Counted from the first letter of the stretch, positions 35,829-49,028 are shown. The stretch: DNA of 64,000 bases from Lumbricus rubellus (GCA_945859605.1 OX243811.1:60896116-60960115), one strand, 5' to 3'. Notes: generated by a model from the sequence alone, not told the origin. Numbers and translations: made by a program.

Positions 35829-38800
35829 TTAGTCATAGATGTTCGACTTTGCTTTTCTTCTGTTCTTCATTCCATAGTTCAACTCTGCTCCACCGGATAT
35901 TGGAATATCAATGCCTGTCAAGAAAGTGCCTTCTGCTGCCAAGAAAAGGCACAGCTCACCACATTCTTCGATCGTGCCAAACCTTCCCAACAACTGAAAG
36001 TTAAAAACCACATCCTCTGTAGACTACTTAATCAAAGTAAAAGAAACGAACAAACACATAAGCCTATTTACCAGGTAAATCAAATCCACAGACTTCTATA
36101 TACGCACAAAATTCTGGTTGCGTGGACGTAAACGCATTTTCTAGAGTTGTAATCCCTTGAAAGTGCTCAATCAAAATCTAGATTTGGTAAAACCGCAGCA
36201 TTAACACCATGGATATACTTGCTAAATACCTATTCATCATATTCTTTCATCTTCACCATAATTATACTCTTATCCTCATTGGAATTATCCTAACTCTAAG
36301 CAACCAGATGCAAATGTTTCGAATATAATACATGTTGCATAATATTGACTAACTACTGAATTATTTATATTTTGCTCAATTTACTTCTATTTATATCAAT
36401 GTGCTATATACTTATAAATAACCATGTAAAAACACAAACCTACACACACACATCTAAATACAAACATCTAAATACACAAAGATAAGCTGCTGATGATGGT
36501 CATGTATTGTGTATTACAAATATTCACCTGAGCATCTTTTCCAGCCTCTATCATTCCTTCGGGATTATCGAATCCCTTTGTACCAGCTTCCCACATTGGA
36601 GTCCATACGTTGCCTGGTGAAAACCTTAACAGAAAACCAAGTGAATATGAAATAAAACAATGCCTGCATTACTAATTGAAATTCAATAAAAACGAAGGGA
36701 AAATGTTTAAAAATTGCAAGAAATTGACTTCTGAATTCACAAGGAAATTCCTCACAACAGCCTCACATTTCCAACATAATCTTTTAGTGAATTTTCTTAA
36801 TTGGGAAAAATTTGGTTATAAACACCTGGTGTCAATGCAGATATTTACTACTGAAGATCACTGCTAAATTAAGTACAAGAGAGTGAAAAAAGAAGAAATA
36901 GTTTGCACCAAAGTGAACCTCATGACATTTCAAGATTTAAGTTCAACCATATTTTTGACTGAGGAAGAGTAATGAAACAAGTTTTCCGATCACAAGCCAG
37001 GTTCTGAACACAAATATTGAGATCAAGATCCGTCTCCTGGCAGTGATGAACCACTTAGAACCACATGTTTCTTAGGTTTAGCTTGATAAGAATGGGTATT
37101 TTCATTTGGTACGTCGACATTTTACAAGCAGAAATTCAGATGAACAAACGCAAGCAATTAGTACTAACCCTAAAAAAGCAACATTAATTCCACAAATACT
37201 TGTGTCGTTTTTAGATTGTACCACCCTGTCCCAACAGCGCATAGATTACAATACAGTACAATACAATCCCTAAATTTCAGTTAATATAATTATGTCCACC
37301 ACTGTCTCATACTCGTGGGGGGGAATGCAAGTCTCAAGGCTGAACTATGGAGGAGGGCGACACCAGTCACCATTGTTATACGACACACAGTCTCTGAAGG
37401 TATGGCTTTTGATTCAGCAGATAACACTTACGTATTAACTCGAACATTGTGACAAGCCTCATCAACAGCAAGTGCTCTTGACATTGCACTGATAGCACCC
37501 TGTAAAAACAGAATCATGCAGTCTAATGGAGTTGCATACCAAACAAAATATGGTGCCTGTTCATACCCAGATGACTAATTTCATCACAACTTCAGCATAA
37601 TTATTTAATCATTCACTTCCTGACTGTCACTAATAATCTAATTTTACAGCAGTTTTTACCTTCGGCTTTACACTTGAACAATAATGAAAAATCATAATCA
37701 GCAATATGCCCGTAGTTAAGTTACTGAGATATTGAATTTGAATGTTTTCACAGTTTATGAAATAAAAATGGAATCTGTGCATTTCAAGTGACATTTGCCT
37801 ATAGATTAACTTTTTCCATTGAACTCCTACAACTTTAGACGACCATGAGCACCTCCACTACATACCAGAAGGTGCTATATAATTATTCAACGTGAAATAT
37901 TTATATATCTCCTTAAAATTCATGAACTGGCCAGAATCATACACAAACATCCTTTAATAAAACAGTTAATTTATTTCTCAATGATGACAGCACACAAACT
38001 AATGAACAAAATGCTTCATTTCAATAACAAATCCCATGATACCTTGGTAGCGCAGTAAGTCACTGCTCCTACTTGACCGATCATACCAACGAGACTGGAG
38101 TCGTTGATAATGTTGCCCTCCGTCTTGCGTAAATGTGGCAGTGCATACTACAAAAGCAAGTCCACAATTATATAATCAAATAAAAGAACGCAAAGCTTCA
38201 CAAACATGCAAATCACACACAAAAACTGTAAACTCAATCAACTAAATATTTAATCAAAAACGTGCTGCAGATTTTTAGTAACCAAAACAGTTAATTAAGT
38301 TAAGTTACTTTCAAATGCATCTTTTTATGTGTGCATTTCATTATCTCAAGAATGAAAGTTGATAGTTAATTGCCAATGAGAAATACGGGTGCAAGTCAAA
38401 AAGAAATAAATCTTTGCAAGGAGAATTTTTTGTTTCTAAGAACTATTGCAATAGAAATTAACGAGCTTGGTCTATGTAACTCAAGGAAAAGTGTAGACAA
38501 CTGCCATATAATATACAAAGCAAATAGTGCATATAATATACAACACAAATATTGAATACAATTATTGCAACAAATCATGAGAAGGTCACCATGCACACTG
38601 CTATCCCTGTCATAGTATGAAATAATTAAAAAGAACGTTAAAATAGAAGAGTTGACCCACATGTATATATATTGGACAGTACAATTGCGGTCCATAATTG
38701 TGTAGCCTATGCATTTATTCTTAAATATGAACAACTTATGGAATTAATACCAGCTAGGTAATTTTGGTTCCTACTGATTTTGCAATTTAAAACTACTGGC

Positions 38801-41800
38801 AACATGGTAATGTAAGCAATGTAGCAGACCTTGGATGCAAGGAAGTAACTGACGACATTCAAGTTAAGAAGTTCTCTGAAGTCATCAGCGCTGAAGTCAT
38901 CAATTGGTTTGTGAGGTGGATCTAAAAAAATTTAAACATCCTAATTTAAATATGTACAGCATACAAAGTATGAATTTATCAACTGAACATCTAACAAACT
39001 CATTCTAGAAGTAAATGCACAACTACCACAATAGTAGTTCAACTACCACCATGTAGTTCATGCATTTGCTTGTTCCAGCCTGGACTACTGCAACTTACTT
39101 CTTACAGGTCTCCCAAAACAGTGTGTTTCTTGCCTTCAATCAGTCTTAAATGATTCACTTAGGTTCATAGCTTGACTCCCCCACTTTGCACATATCCCTA
39201 TACCTACATGTACGCTTGAAATCTTGCACTAGGTACCTGTCACTACAAGAATTTACTACAAGATCCTTTTTCTGGTCTCCAAGGCACAGCTGGAAAATGT
39301 CTCAAATACCTCTGAAACTATATGCAAAAGCAGTTATCTGCATCTTCATCATTGCGCTCTGTTGATCGTCTTGATACTTTTGTTCCCAGGACTAGGGACT
39401 GCTCTGGCCAAACATTGAACGTTTGCTCTGAACTAAGTAATGACTCGTTTTTCCTCATCAGTCTCTCGTTCCTTAACGGTATTTCTTTTCTCATGGAGTT
39501 TTCGTACGTGAAAGCACTTCTGAATGGACATTCTGTGAGAGGCGCTATGTAAATTAATAAATAAAATACAATACAATAAACAATGCATGCTCACAAACAG
39601 CTCATGTGCCGAGTGCCGACAGAACATCGAAATTAGATCACATGATGACAAAAAGCAAGCAGTTCAATATACACTTTTCAGACAGAGAAAGATTTCTCTG
39701 TACATAATTTCAAGTGATGAATAATACAAAGTGAAGAATTAGGAATGTAATGATGAATAGCCGAACCCTTACAACAATTGACTGTGCAGTTTACCTTGGA
39801 ACAACCATTACTTTAAGACACAATTCATGAATGATCAAGTAAAACTTATTTTTATAGCATGGCTAAATACCGCAAGTGGTCAAGTTAAATTATGTAGCTA
39901 ATATTAAGAATTCTTCACTTGCATTAAATAAAACTAAGAAATTCGATTGGGAATTTATTTATTTTAGCACTCACGATATCCAGCATTGTTGATAAGGCAG
40001 TCGATTCTCCCGTATTTCTTAACAGCTGAATCTATGAGATTCTAAAACAGATAAATAAATTTTACTTTTTATTGCATTCTATTTATATGGATGTACGAAG
40101 CACCTCTCACAGTGTACAGTGTTGTACACCAATCAGAGGCGCTCCCAATGCAAAAGACACAGAGAAAAGAAAGTAGTTTTTAAGACCGTGGAAAGATGTG
40201 CTTGGGGTACCAGTTAATGACAAAGAACGTATCAACGGACAGAGATGACTCCAAAGTAAATATATTCGTTTTGTGTTTGTTGTGAATAGAAAAAAATGGA
40301 TGATACACCATACCAAAACACACAATGCAATATGTGACAGCAAGAAAGAACGTTCAGAAAGTTCATTAAAAATTGAAGGCTTTATATGATAAAATAGACA
40401 TTCATTTAGATATGACCATTGAAATTAAATTAATATTGTCTTTTAGTGGAAGTTTGAATTAATGAACACAAGAACAAAGGTTGACATGAGGACAGATAAA
40501 ATACTTTTGAATATACATTTTTCCTCATATCACATGACAGTACAGCACCCACACCTTCATGCACTAAATAACATGTTGGATGATTAATCATCAACCAATA
40601 ATTAGAAGCCATTAGAAGTCACATTGCCTTGATGTCTTCTTCTTTTGTGACATCACACGGTACAAAGTACGACTCGCCTGGACCGGATGCATTCACTTCA
40701 GACTCCAGCTTGTGACCATTAGCAGCTGTGGCATAAAAAAAACAAAACCTATCATGTCATCCAATTCTGGCATTCAGGTAAACGAATCCATTACTAATGT
40801 AGACAATTACAGAAGCAATTCTGTTACAAGATCCAAACAGTTAATTACAGGAGCAATTTGGCACAGCATCTAAATCACAAGAGCTGGAACAAAAATTTCA
40901 ATGGATGAATGGTAAAGCACCAACTCTGCTAGAACTACAAACAAAACAAATTACTATGTAAAGATTGTTCAGCTGCAAAGTTAATTAGATGCAGACTGTT
41001 GAGTTGCCAAGTTAACAAAAAAACAAAAAAACTAAAGTTTCTTGTAGTCTGCGCAAAGTGTCATGTTGATCCAGTCTTAGAACTTCTATGCGCAATTACC
41101 GTACCGAAAAAGGCAATCAACGCTTGCTTCAATAAAAGCATTTGTCAAAACTACAATCTACTGAAATACTCAATGCTAAACCTGTAGGCCTACTTGGCTT
41201 TCAAGTGGCACTTTAGAAGTTTCGAGTTGATCACAAAACTCACAATTATACAGTACCAGCTTTATTTACAACTTACCATCTCGTGCACAAAACACCACTT
41301 TAGCTCCATTTTTAACTACAATAACAAAAGCAAAATAATTCACTAATTTTACCAGAAATTAAACAACACTCAAAATAATTTAACTGAAATGCATGTAATA
41401 GCAAGTTGTGTTGAACAATTTGAACATTGCTGCATAAAAATAAAGAGCATAAAAAAGCATAATTGTCCTGTAAAAGCGCATTTTTCCATCATAAATTATT
41501 CGTTCGTTGCTTCAAGTTTGGCAAGAATCCTTCTCGTTGATCCAGCTTCTGTTTAGGCAAGAATTCGCTTCATCAATCTTGCTTCTGTTTAGGCAGCAAT
41601 TATTTTTCATTAATGCAGCATCTATTTAATTACAAATTATTGCTTATCAATCCAGCTTCAATTCCAGTGAATTATCATAAATTCCACTTCTATTGAAGTA
41701 AAAATTATTTTCCTAAGTCAGACTTATATTTAGCAAGAATTTTCATCAATCTGACTTCTATTCGACCAACTCTGAAGCCCATGCAATGGCGAATAATTTA

Positions 41801-42436
41801 CAACGCTAAAATACATTCTTACCCATTCTCCTCAAGTCCTTCACTCACAATTTTTAAGTATATTCGTTTTTTTATTATAAATCAAATGCATGGATGACAC
41901 ACCACATCCAAACACACAATGCTATAAATGGCAGCAAAGAATCAAAATTCGGAAAATTAATCAAATTGGTAGGCTCATGATACCAGAAAAATTCGTTTAT
42001 ATACAATCCTTGATATGAAAATCCTATATATTTTAATGGAAGTTATAATTCATGAACACGAGGGCCTGGTGTTCACTTTTTAACATTGGAAGGAGAGCAA
42101 TATCAAAATGCAGAACTTTGTATTGTATTGTTTACGACAGAGATAGGTTATGGCTCTCACGACTCGCACTCAGAAAAGTAGACGCCAAGTCAATCAGAGG
42201 ATCGCAATTGCGATGGACCCTGGAGTCCGTTCTATCCATTTATTAGGCCCATTGAGCCAGGACCATCACATCATCATCATCATCATATCCTCCTCCTCCC
42301 CCATAATGGAACGCCGTAGGTAAATCTTACCGAAAACACGAACGCATCCTTCTCCGATGCCCTTTGAACCCCCAGTGACTATTACAACTTTGTCTTTGTA
42401 GCGGAGATGAGACGAAACATCGCGACTAGACGCCAT
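35829..42436 (-). CDS. HSD17B14: 17-beta-hydroxysteroid dehydrogenase 14-like short-chain dehydrogenase, nine exons
   Basis: Coding exons: 42331-42436, 41277-41315, 40628-40725, 39975-40041, 38830-38921, 38043-38147, 37432-37499, 36528-36624, 35829-35993; total 837 nt, 278 residues, near the 270 of the human enzyme. The exon phases join without a break. Residues 21-28 (TGGSKGIG) form the NAD-binding glycine motif, NNAG is at 99-102, and the catalytic Ser152, Tyr165 and Lys169 lie in exon 6 ([17 protein letters not shown]). The C-terminal exon reads [16 protein letters not shown] and GGAELNYG, close to the vertebrate HSD17B14 end. The family oxidises steroids and other secondary alcohols with NAD+; the true substrate here is unknown. 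The intron after exon 3 uses a GC donor (AAG|GCAATG). A hAT element lies about 170 bp upstream of the ATG, and an alternative or duplicated first exon is at 55167-55278. Confidence 0.93.
39055..39560 (+). mobile_element. L2/CR1-type LINE fragment in HSD17B14 intron 4
   Basis: In broken frames it reads [15 protein letters not shown], an LQSVLND-like box, [18 protein letters not shown], then [10 protein letters not shown]. It ends GAGAGGCGCTATGTAAATTAA at about 39538-39560. It is opposite in orientation to the gene. Confidence 0.8.
40085..40200 (-). mobile_element. Short LINE 3' fragment in HSD17B14 intron 3
   Basis: CACCTCTCACAGTG, CACCAATCAGAGG and CGCTCCCAATGC match the pattern at 33575-33620 (reverse-orientation LINE 3' end). 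Confidence 0.6.
40258..40490. repeat. Diverged intronic duplication, copy 1
   Basis: About 220 bp resembles 41856-42070 in the same orientation (shared ATATTCGTTTT, GGATGA.ACACCA, AACACACAATGC, TTTAGTGGAAGTT and ATGAACACAAG words). The two copies lie in introns 3 and 1 of HSD17B14. Confidence 0.65.
41480..41770. repeat. Degenerate minisatellite in HSD17B14 intron 1
   Basis: Six to seven units of roughly 45 bp with the core CATCAATCNNGCTTCTGTTT followed by A(G)GCAAGAATT. Divergence rises towards the right. Confidence 0.7.
41856..42070. repeat. Diverged intronic duplication, copy 2
   Basis: Partner of 40258-40490. Confidence 0.65.
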
Positions 42437-42604
42437 AATTTCTTAAATATGACAACTCAAGTGAAGTCAAATTAGTACGACAAAGAACGGGTCAATCAAG
42501 TGATCAAATTTCAGATGTCACGTACGGAACACTTCTGTCCCTGGTCCACATTCGGTTTAAAGTGCGCGCATGATCCCTGGGTCAACCCTCAATTAATTCC
42601 CGAC

Positions 42605-43014
42605 CAGGGATGCCACTCTGAATTTTCCAAAAGGTCAGATCCGCTAGGAAAAATACTAAAAAAGGCTAGATTGAGAATTCGTCTGGAAATACCTAAAAAT
42701 GTTCATTTTTGGCGCTTGAAGTTTGTAATGACTTTTGCTTAGTCTTCAGGTCCAAAATGTTACCTTTTCGCATTAAAAATTAAATCAACTTTTTACGCCT
42801 AAAGTTTCTGATGACCTTTTTGTTAGTCGTTCAGTACAAAATCTGAAATCTTGCGACCTTTCTCATATCGTTTTGTCTATTTCTTCTCTAAAAATGCATA
42901 TTTTCACTGAAAAACCACCGTGAGAGAAACGGCTAGATCCTGAAAAAAACTAGAAACCAAGATATGGCCGAAAACCCAAGATCTAGGTGGAAAAAGCTAC
43001 GAGTGGCAGCCCTG
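42605..43014. mobile_element. hAT-type non-autonomous element (410 bp), family 1
   Basis: A diverged relative of 4243-4673 in the same orientation with the same ends (CAGGGATGCCACTC / GAGTGGCAGCCCTG). The 8-bp duplication is TTCCCGAC / TTCCCGCC (one mismatch; 42597-42604, 43015-43022). It has two degenerate modules (42725-42750, 42809-42834). It lies upstream of the HSD17B14 start. Confidence 0.9.
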
Positions 43015-43418
43015 TTCCCGCCTAGATCCCGCCCCCTACTCTCACATGATGGAGGTAAATATTAAGCCACGTGACTGCCATAAATAGTAGGCGGCGTTTT
43101 ACAGTCACACCAGAAATGTCAAGCTTAGAGATGACTAATAAAAAGTGAGTAAGTAAGTAACTAATATTCATTTGTTTGTATGTGCATAGGCGCCGAGTTG
43201 ACCCGAAGAGTGGGGGTGCCCAAAAGAATGTGAAAATAAGCGCGCGTGAGCGCGCGAAAAAATTTTTGACCCTTTTTTATAGGAAACTTATTGAAATCAC
43301 CACTGTTCACAGAGGCGGACACTTGGTTCTGGTTTTAAGGAACGAAATCGCGGCCAAAGTATGATCGCCTAGAAGCACAGCGCCGAGCAGGGAAGGGGTT
43401 GGGAACGGGATGTGTTCC

Positions 43419-45017
43419 TGTAACGTCCTATGAGGCCGCTACAATTTAACCTCCTTTTAGGCCGCTCGGCGTACTCACTTATTAATTTGCGGCCTTGCTA
43501 AATTTGCGACCGGCCTTCGGTTTTAGCCGCTTTTAGATCTGACCTCCGGTGCAGTACTTCGCTGCAACAGAAAGTGTCGCATTGCGACACTCTATTTTTA
43601 GATTCGGCCAACGTGTAAGTCGCTGATTGGTTGATCCAGATCACGTGACCGCTTCCAACGCCGAAATGCGCAGTCGACTGGAAGTTTTCATCGGAGTGAG
43701 AGGTCGGCTCGTGTAGATAAGAAATTCTGTATATTCTGGGTCTAAAAATGCTGAATGTGTGGCTGATTGCCTGATTTCATGAAAAAGAATATACCGTTGA
43801 CTAAGCGACTGGTTTTGGGACAGTTTGCAGCCGATTCTGTGTGAAACTTTATTGTCATATATTCCAATATTCGGACAAGAAATCTTCCGATCTTCTTTTC
43901 ATATTTGAATGCGAGTGTTGGCCAAATTGCACGGAAATTTCCAGGAAAGTATTAACTAATCTAATTGCTCCATAACAGAATCCGAAACCAAGTGTAGTTA
44001 ATTAATTAGAAATAAATGTTCACTGATAATAAGAATTGAAACCTAAGTCGATATTGAATAACGGTTGAAAGCTACCGTCTGAATTGTGATTCATTATACC
44101 TGACTGTTAATTATAAAACGCGATTACTGGAATTAAGGTTGTGCACGCCTGTTGATTATTTACGGAGATTCTGCTGACTTTAAAGACATATTGCATAGCT
44201 ATTGAAGAACAATATCTAGGCCCGATCACAGATGTTAATTGTTAGCAACGCTTGTACATTATACTCAGTTGAACTGCTTAATTAAAATAAATTAAATCTG
44301 ACGTTAATAAATCATTGAATAATGGAAACTCCTAACAGGTCTGAGGATCACTCTGATGAGGAATTAGAGGAATGCATAACTGAAGGGGAGAAGGGAGGAA
44401 CCCCAGACCGTCTTGACCAATTAGAAATAAAGGGTAAACAAGTTGGGGAACTCTTACTAACCGTTTCAGAAACCCTGGGGATGTTCATGGAACGACAGGA
44501 GTCCCAATTCAAGAGCCTTAGTCAAGAGATAAGCCACTTACAAGAGCAACACCACCGGGGTAGTCTTTCCCGAGAAGAAGGTGAGGTAATGAGGGAAAAG
44601 AGAAGGGAAGGGTTGACCACATCTAAGGATTGGGGATTTACACAACCTGTTGAAGGGGATTTGAACCCAGACGGTCTTCAATTCGAGGAAGCCGTCGTTC
44701 CCAGACCGGGAACCGCAGACATATGTCGCCACTCGACCGAAGTCAATCCTGGTACCGATGAGAGACATCCCCGTCCTGAGGTGGAAGACCCAACCCTAAA
44801 CTACGACTTTACCAGAGAGAAATCAATGGATCCCGTAGATCTTACCTACTTAGTTGAACCTGTAGTCTTACCTGACAGCAGAGAACCCCTTCAACAGTGC
44901 GGCGCCTCGATTGAAGTCCTAGGGCGGGCCCCTACCACTTGGGAGGCTGAAGAGCATTACCAGGGGTGGGACCCCCGGTCACGTGGGCTTCTTTCGAGGT
45001 GGGGGCAGGCCGTTACA
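43419..45017 (+). repeat. 5' LTR (1599 bp) containing the start of gag
   Basis: Long LTR with perfect 7-bp terminal inverted repeats. The last 696 bp (44322-45017) are open and encode the first 232 residues of the gag frame. AATAAA occurs at about 44287 and 44306, just before the ATG. Confidence 0.95.
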
Positions 45018-47109
45018 CTTGGTACCAGAGCTAGTGGGGTTTTGAAATTAAGGTCAGATACAGAGGTTCAAATCCAATCTAGTGCAGATACAATTGACAC
45101 CAGATTAAGTAAGGTAAAAGTAAGCTCAGATACATTTGGTCCTAGACTAAGTGAGGTTTGGGAACTAGGTTCAAATACAGCTGACGCTCAGGTCCAACTT
45201 AGTCAAGATACAAGGGCCAGAAAAGAACCCGAAATTGTTAGGAATGAAACTGTCTATCATAGAGATTTAAATACGATTTATGAAAGCTTTGACTATGAGT
45301 CGTATATGCGCAAGAAACAAAACCGGTTAAATAATGATATAACCGAACAATTGAAATGCAATAGTGAAGACTCAGAAATAACTGATATGCGGCCTTTACA
45401 TCGATTTGTGCTCGACCCAAATGCGATAGCTATAGGGCAAGACTGTTTGAAAACATGTACTAACTCTGGAATGTTAGTTGTAGATAAATCAAATGGGGAT
45501 TTGTCGTTCACACGAGAGTACGACTGGGGTCCACGAGATGCACATCCTCGTCTCATGTCATCTGCAACTCCACGGGCTGCCACCTTCCCATACTCGTCGT
45601 ACCAATTCATGAACACTGAAACTGGAGACCTTCGACGATCGATTGAATTTCCTCCACGAATCATCTCTTCGAAGAATGTGGGTATGAACGACGTCCAGGT
45701 ACGTGAAATGAAACCTGAATCGGCAAAGATCGCGTTCGCTTCTGCTTCGATTCCCCGTATGCCCACCCTGACGACATCCTCGAGTCGGCCGATAATGTCA
45801 ACGATGTCTTCGTCGCTAAAAACTCAGGTTACCCAGAGCTACGAATACTTACCTCCTGAGAAAGTACAGCCCATCTTCGTGCCCTATTACGGTCCAGTCT
45901 CGTACAATGAACAGGTTGCCCTGGCGGAACGATTAATGCAGTGGCCAACGATGAAACCGATTGTCGCGGGTGGTCCCAAAGATGAACTGCCTAATCCGTT
46001 CATACTCGGGAGCGGTGTTGCCTCTGAAAAACCACCCACAATTGTCAGCTCTTGTGCTCGAGAGTTGTCGCCGAAAAAGGACACTGTCGAACCGTCTCGA
46101 TCTGAACCAATTGCTCGTGAAAGGAAAGAACCTGCTGGGAAACTACAAACTGAATATTCAAATTTCCCAGATAGAAGAATGACTTCGCCAATGAAGCTGG
46201 ACCGATACAACGGTAAGACCTCAGTAGAAGTGTTCCTTAAGAAGTTCGAAGTATGTTCGAAAAGTAACCGTTGGATTGAAGAGGAGAAACTGGCCCAACT
46301 AACGTGTGCGCTAGTAGAACCGGTAGACCAACTTCTGCATGAATTCGACTCGGAAGCCATCACCACCTGCACCGATCTAGTCGACCGTCTACGACTACGA
46401 TACGGAAGTTCGGACCAGGCAGCCTTGTACCAAACCAAACTGAATACTCGCCGTCAGCAATCGGGGGAAGATCTCGGTCAGCTGGTACAAGACATCCGGA
46501 AGCTTATGATTTTAGCTTTCCCAGGACCGTCGTCCGCGCACAGTGAGACAATAGCTATTCGAGCTTTTCTTGACGCTCTGTTAGACAAAGACTTAGCTTT
46601 GAAGGTACGAGAACGGGAACCAACCACGTTAGACAGTGCCTACAAAATCGCTCTCCGGTTGGAAGGTTACCGCCGCGCTGATGAAGATACCACCGGGTTC
46701 CACGACCGTCGACCGGGTCGCATCAAGACAGTGAGAGAAGTAGACATCAACCTCGACGAAAAATTCAACCAGATGCAAGAGACGCTGACTCGACAGATGA
46801 AAGAAATGTTCCAGAACCAGTTGAGTGCTATTTCAACTGAGGGTCAGTTTCGGCAATGGCAGCCGCAACGTTCGTCACCACCCTGGAGAGGAACAGGAAC
46901 CAACAATCAGCCGTGGAACCGAAATAGAGACAATAACTTTCCGCGGGTGAAACGGGACAATCGTCGCTGCTATGAATGCAATCAACCGGGACACTTAGCT
47001 CGCGTTTGTCCAGAACGTCCCCAGAGGTCGCCAGCGGATGAAGAATTCGAAGAAACCGCCGGGAATCGAGAAGGTAATGTCAGACACGCCCAAGGTAGAA
47101 ATGATGCCT
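44322..47109 (+). CDS. gag: gag polyprotein starting inside the LTR
   Basis: The frame begins at the ATG at 44322 in the LTR, passes the LTR end (45017) and the primer site without a stop, and runs about 929 codons to the LINE insertion. Residues 30-80 are a predicted coiled coil (LEIKGKQVGELLLTVSETLG). Residues about 240-300 hold SSDT-type repeats. A capsid-like gag core follows near residues 620-780 (KLDRYNGKTSVEVFLKKFEV). The CCHC knuckle CYECNQPGHLARVC is at about 46969-47010. Beyond 47109 the frame adds about 27 foreign residues from the LINE before stopping, so it no longer reaches the protease. Young by LTR identity, and possibly supplied in trans to other copies. Confidence 0.85.
45020..45031 (+). 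promoter_or_regulatory. Primer-binding site, initiator-Met tRNA type
   Basis: TGGTACCAGAGC, two bases after the LTR, differs at one position from the common iMet-tRNA primer site TGGTATCAGAGC. It lies within the open gag frame. Confidence 0.8.
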
Positions 47110-47622
47110 TCTTCTTCTTCTTTCTCTCTTCCGTCAGTCATGTGACGACGATGAGGCTTTCACATGACTTCTCCAGACTTGTCTATTTCTGATGAGATCC
47201 TTTGCTCTTGGCATACTGATATCCATCATCTTCAGATCCTCTCTGACGTTGTCCATCCAAGTCTTTGGTTGTCTTCCTCTGCTTCTCTCTCCTTCTATAT
47301 GCCCGTGCAGGGCCGCGAGTGGTAGTCTTTTTCCCTCCATGCGCTCCACATGACCGAACCATCTGAGCCGTCTTTTCCTGATTTTTTCCACTACCGTTTC
47401 TTCTGCGCCCAGCTCCTCTCTTGTCTTCTCGTTCCTGATTCTCTCCCTCCTGCTTCTGCCCTTGATTCTCCTCAGCCAACCCATTTCAGCCACCAGCAAT
47501 CTTCTCTCGTCCTCTCTACGCAGACACCAGCACTCCGAACCATACAGCAGTACTGGTACCACTAAGGTTTCATAGAGTTTCATCTTGGTTTTGATCGAGA
47601 TGCTCTTTGTCCTCCACATTTT
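47110..47622 (-). mobile_element. 5'-truncated LINE fragment inside the LTR element
   Basis: A perfect 12-bp duplication GAAATGATGCCT (47098-47109, 47623-47634) flanks it. On the minus strand it encodes the C-terminal RT region of a non-LTR element: KMKLYETLVVPVLLYGSECW, then RLRWFGHVERM and GRQPKTWMDNVREDL, stop at 47134. The 3' end carries a GAA-type tail. The orientation is antisense to the host element. Confidence 0.92.
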
Positions 47623-47634
47623 GAAATGATGCCT

Positions 47635-48677
47635 ACCTCTCTGTAAAACTGAATGGCAAATCTCTTCTAGCCTTGCTTGACTCTGGCTGCGAAATGACAT
47701 TATGTCCTGCTTCGCTAGTAGATCCAAATGATGTCCACAATTCAGAACAGTCCTTGTTAGCTGCTAACGGGTCTGCTATTCGTGTTGTGGGAGAGACAAT
47801 ACTGAAACTGCAAATCGACGGCCACGAATTCAAGATTCCCTGTTTGGTCACAGAACAGGTATCTGAATTGATCCTTGGACTTTCCTGGATGAAAGACGAA
47901 AATGTACTTTGGCATGTCGGTCGCAACTGGATCCTGGCAGGAAGTCACAGATTCGACGTTCACTGCAAACCACGTGTAAAACTGTGTCGCAGGATAGTAG
48001 CTTCTCGTGACCATGAAAGAAAGGAAGGAATCTGCGTCGTGCAACCAACTTCGAAACCTTCGGAGGAACCATGGACCAGCCAGCCGAAAGCTGCAGGAAC
48101 CGGAACTCCGCGCCAGAAGAAAATTTCTGATTCATCGAACTTCACTTCGAATCTACTCCCTCTACAGGTGGTAGCCCGGAATCCTTCTAACGAGGATGTG
48201 CATCCTTCTCCCGGCTTCGCAAACCCTCCCTCCGTTGGTGTACATCTTCCGTCTGTTCTTGCCAACTTCTCTTCGGAAGATGTGCATCTTCCCTACGTTC
48301 TCGCCGCCTATCGAGCAAGTGAAAGTGAAAGCACCGGATTCACACCTAACCGGCTGTTCCTGTCAAGAGAGTTGTGCAGGCCGATTGATTTAGTTTTAGG
48401 AGATGTTCCAGTTGCAAATGCTTTGTCTAGTACCGATGATTTTGTTGTGAATCAAATTGAGAATGTGCATAATAACTTTGAAATTGCTCGAAGATTTATG
48501 CAGTGCCATGTCACTAACAGAAATTTCCGGTATGATAGGAGAGTGAAACCCGCTAGGTTTCCCATAGGTCCTTTAGACTTAGAGACCCTGAATGGATTAA
48601 ATAATCCTGAAGTTGAGGAATTAATGTCCGATGCGAGACCTCGCAGGAACATTGTTCGCCCCGTAAGATATAGGTAA
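47635..48677 (+). pseudogene. pro-pol: Protease joined to integrase C-terminus (RT to integrase core deleted)
   Basis: After the LINE the same frame continues with KLNGKSLLALLDSGCEMTLC, an aspartic protease active-site motif (DSG), then ILGLSWM. At about residue 205 the frame moves, without a stop, into the late-integrase motif YVLAAYRASESESTGFTPN, followed by a short tail rich in Arg that ends in a stop at 48677. RT, RNase H and the integrase catalytic core, normally more than 2.5 kb, are missing. The start is not an ATG: the part is read from gag in intact relatives. Confidence 0.85.
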
Positions 48678-49028
48678 CGTATAGCTAGTGTAAGATAATA
48701 TCGCGTAATGGCGATCGGTTTAGGCTTTGGCGAGAAGCCTGGTTTGAGTTCCTTTGGATGAGAACAAATACATATGAATTTTTGTTTCTAAACTTGATCT
48801 AGGTTAGATCATGGGGGTAGGTAGAATTGTTTACTTGTCGTTTTACTTGCATTGTTTTCTTTGTTGCCACGAAGAAGGGCAAGATTGCTGTGCTTGTATG
48901 TAGTATAGAAGATGTGATTGCATAATCATGATTAATTGATTAATCTATGATGAGATTATTTGCATTTTGAATTCTATACGGTTAGTGAAAGCAGGGTTCG
49001 GATGTAGAATAGTGGGTTGTAATTGTCC

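Noticed and set aside
35804..36131. Plus-strand frames overlapping the last HSD17B14 exon
   Set aside because: Shadows of the minus-strand coding exon, which has clear homology and splice phase.
43419..45017. Second METPNRSE copy at 50828 as an independent gene duplication
   Set aside because: It is fully explained by the two 1599-bp LTRs with matching terminal repeats, target duplication and primer site.
45293..46438. Minus-strand frames of 157 and 183 codons
   Set aside because: They lie opposite the gag frame, which has the CCHC knuckle and capsid similarity; no motif supports the antisense frames.
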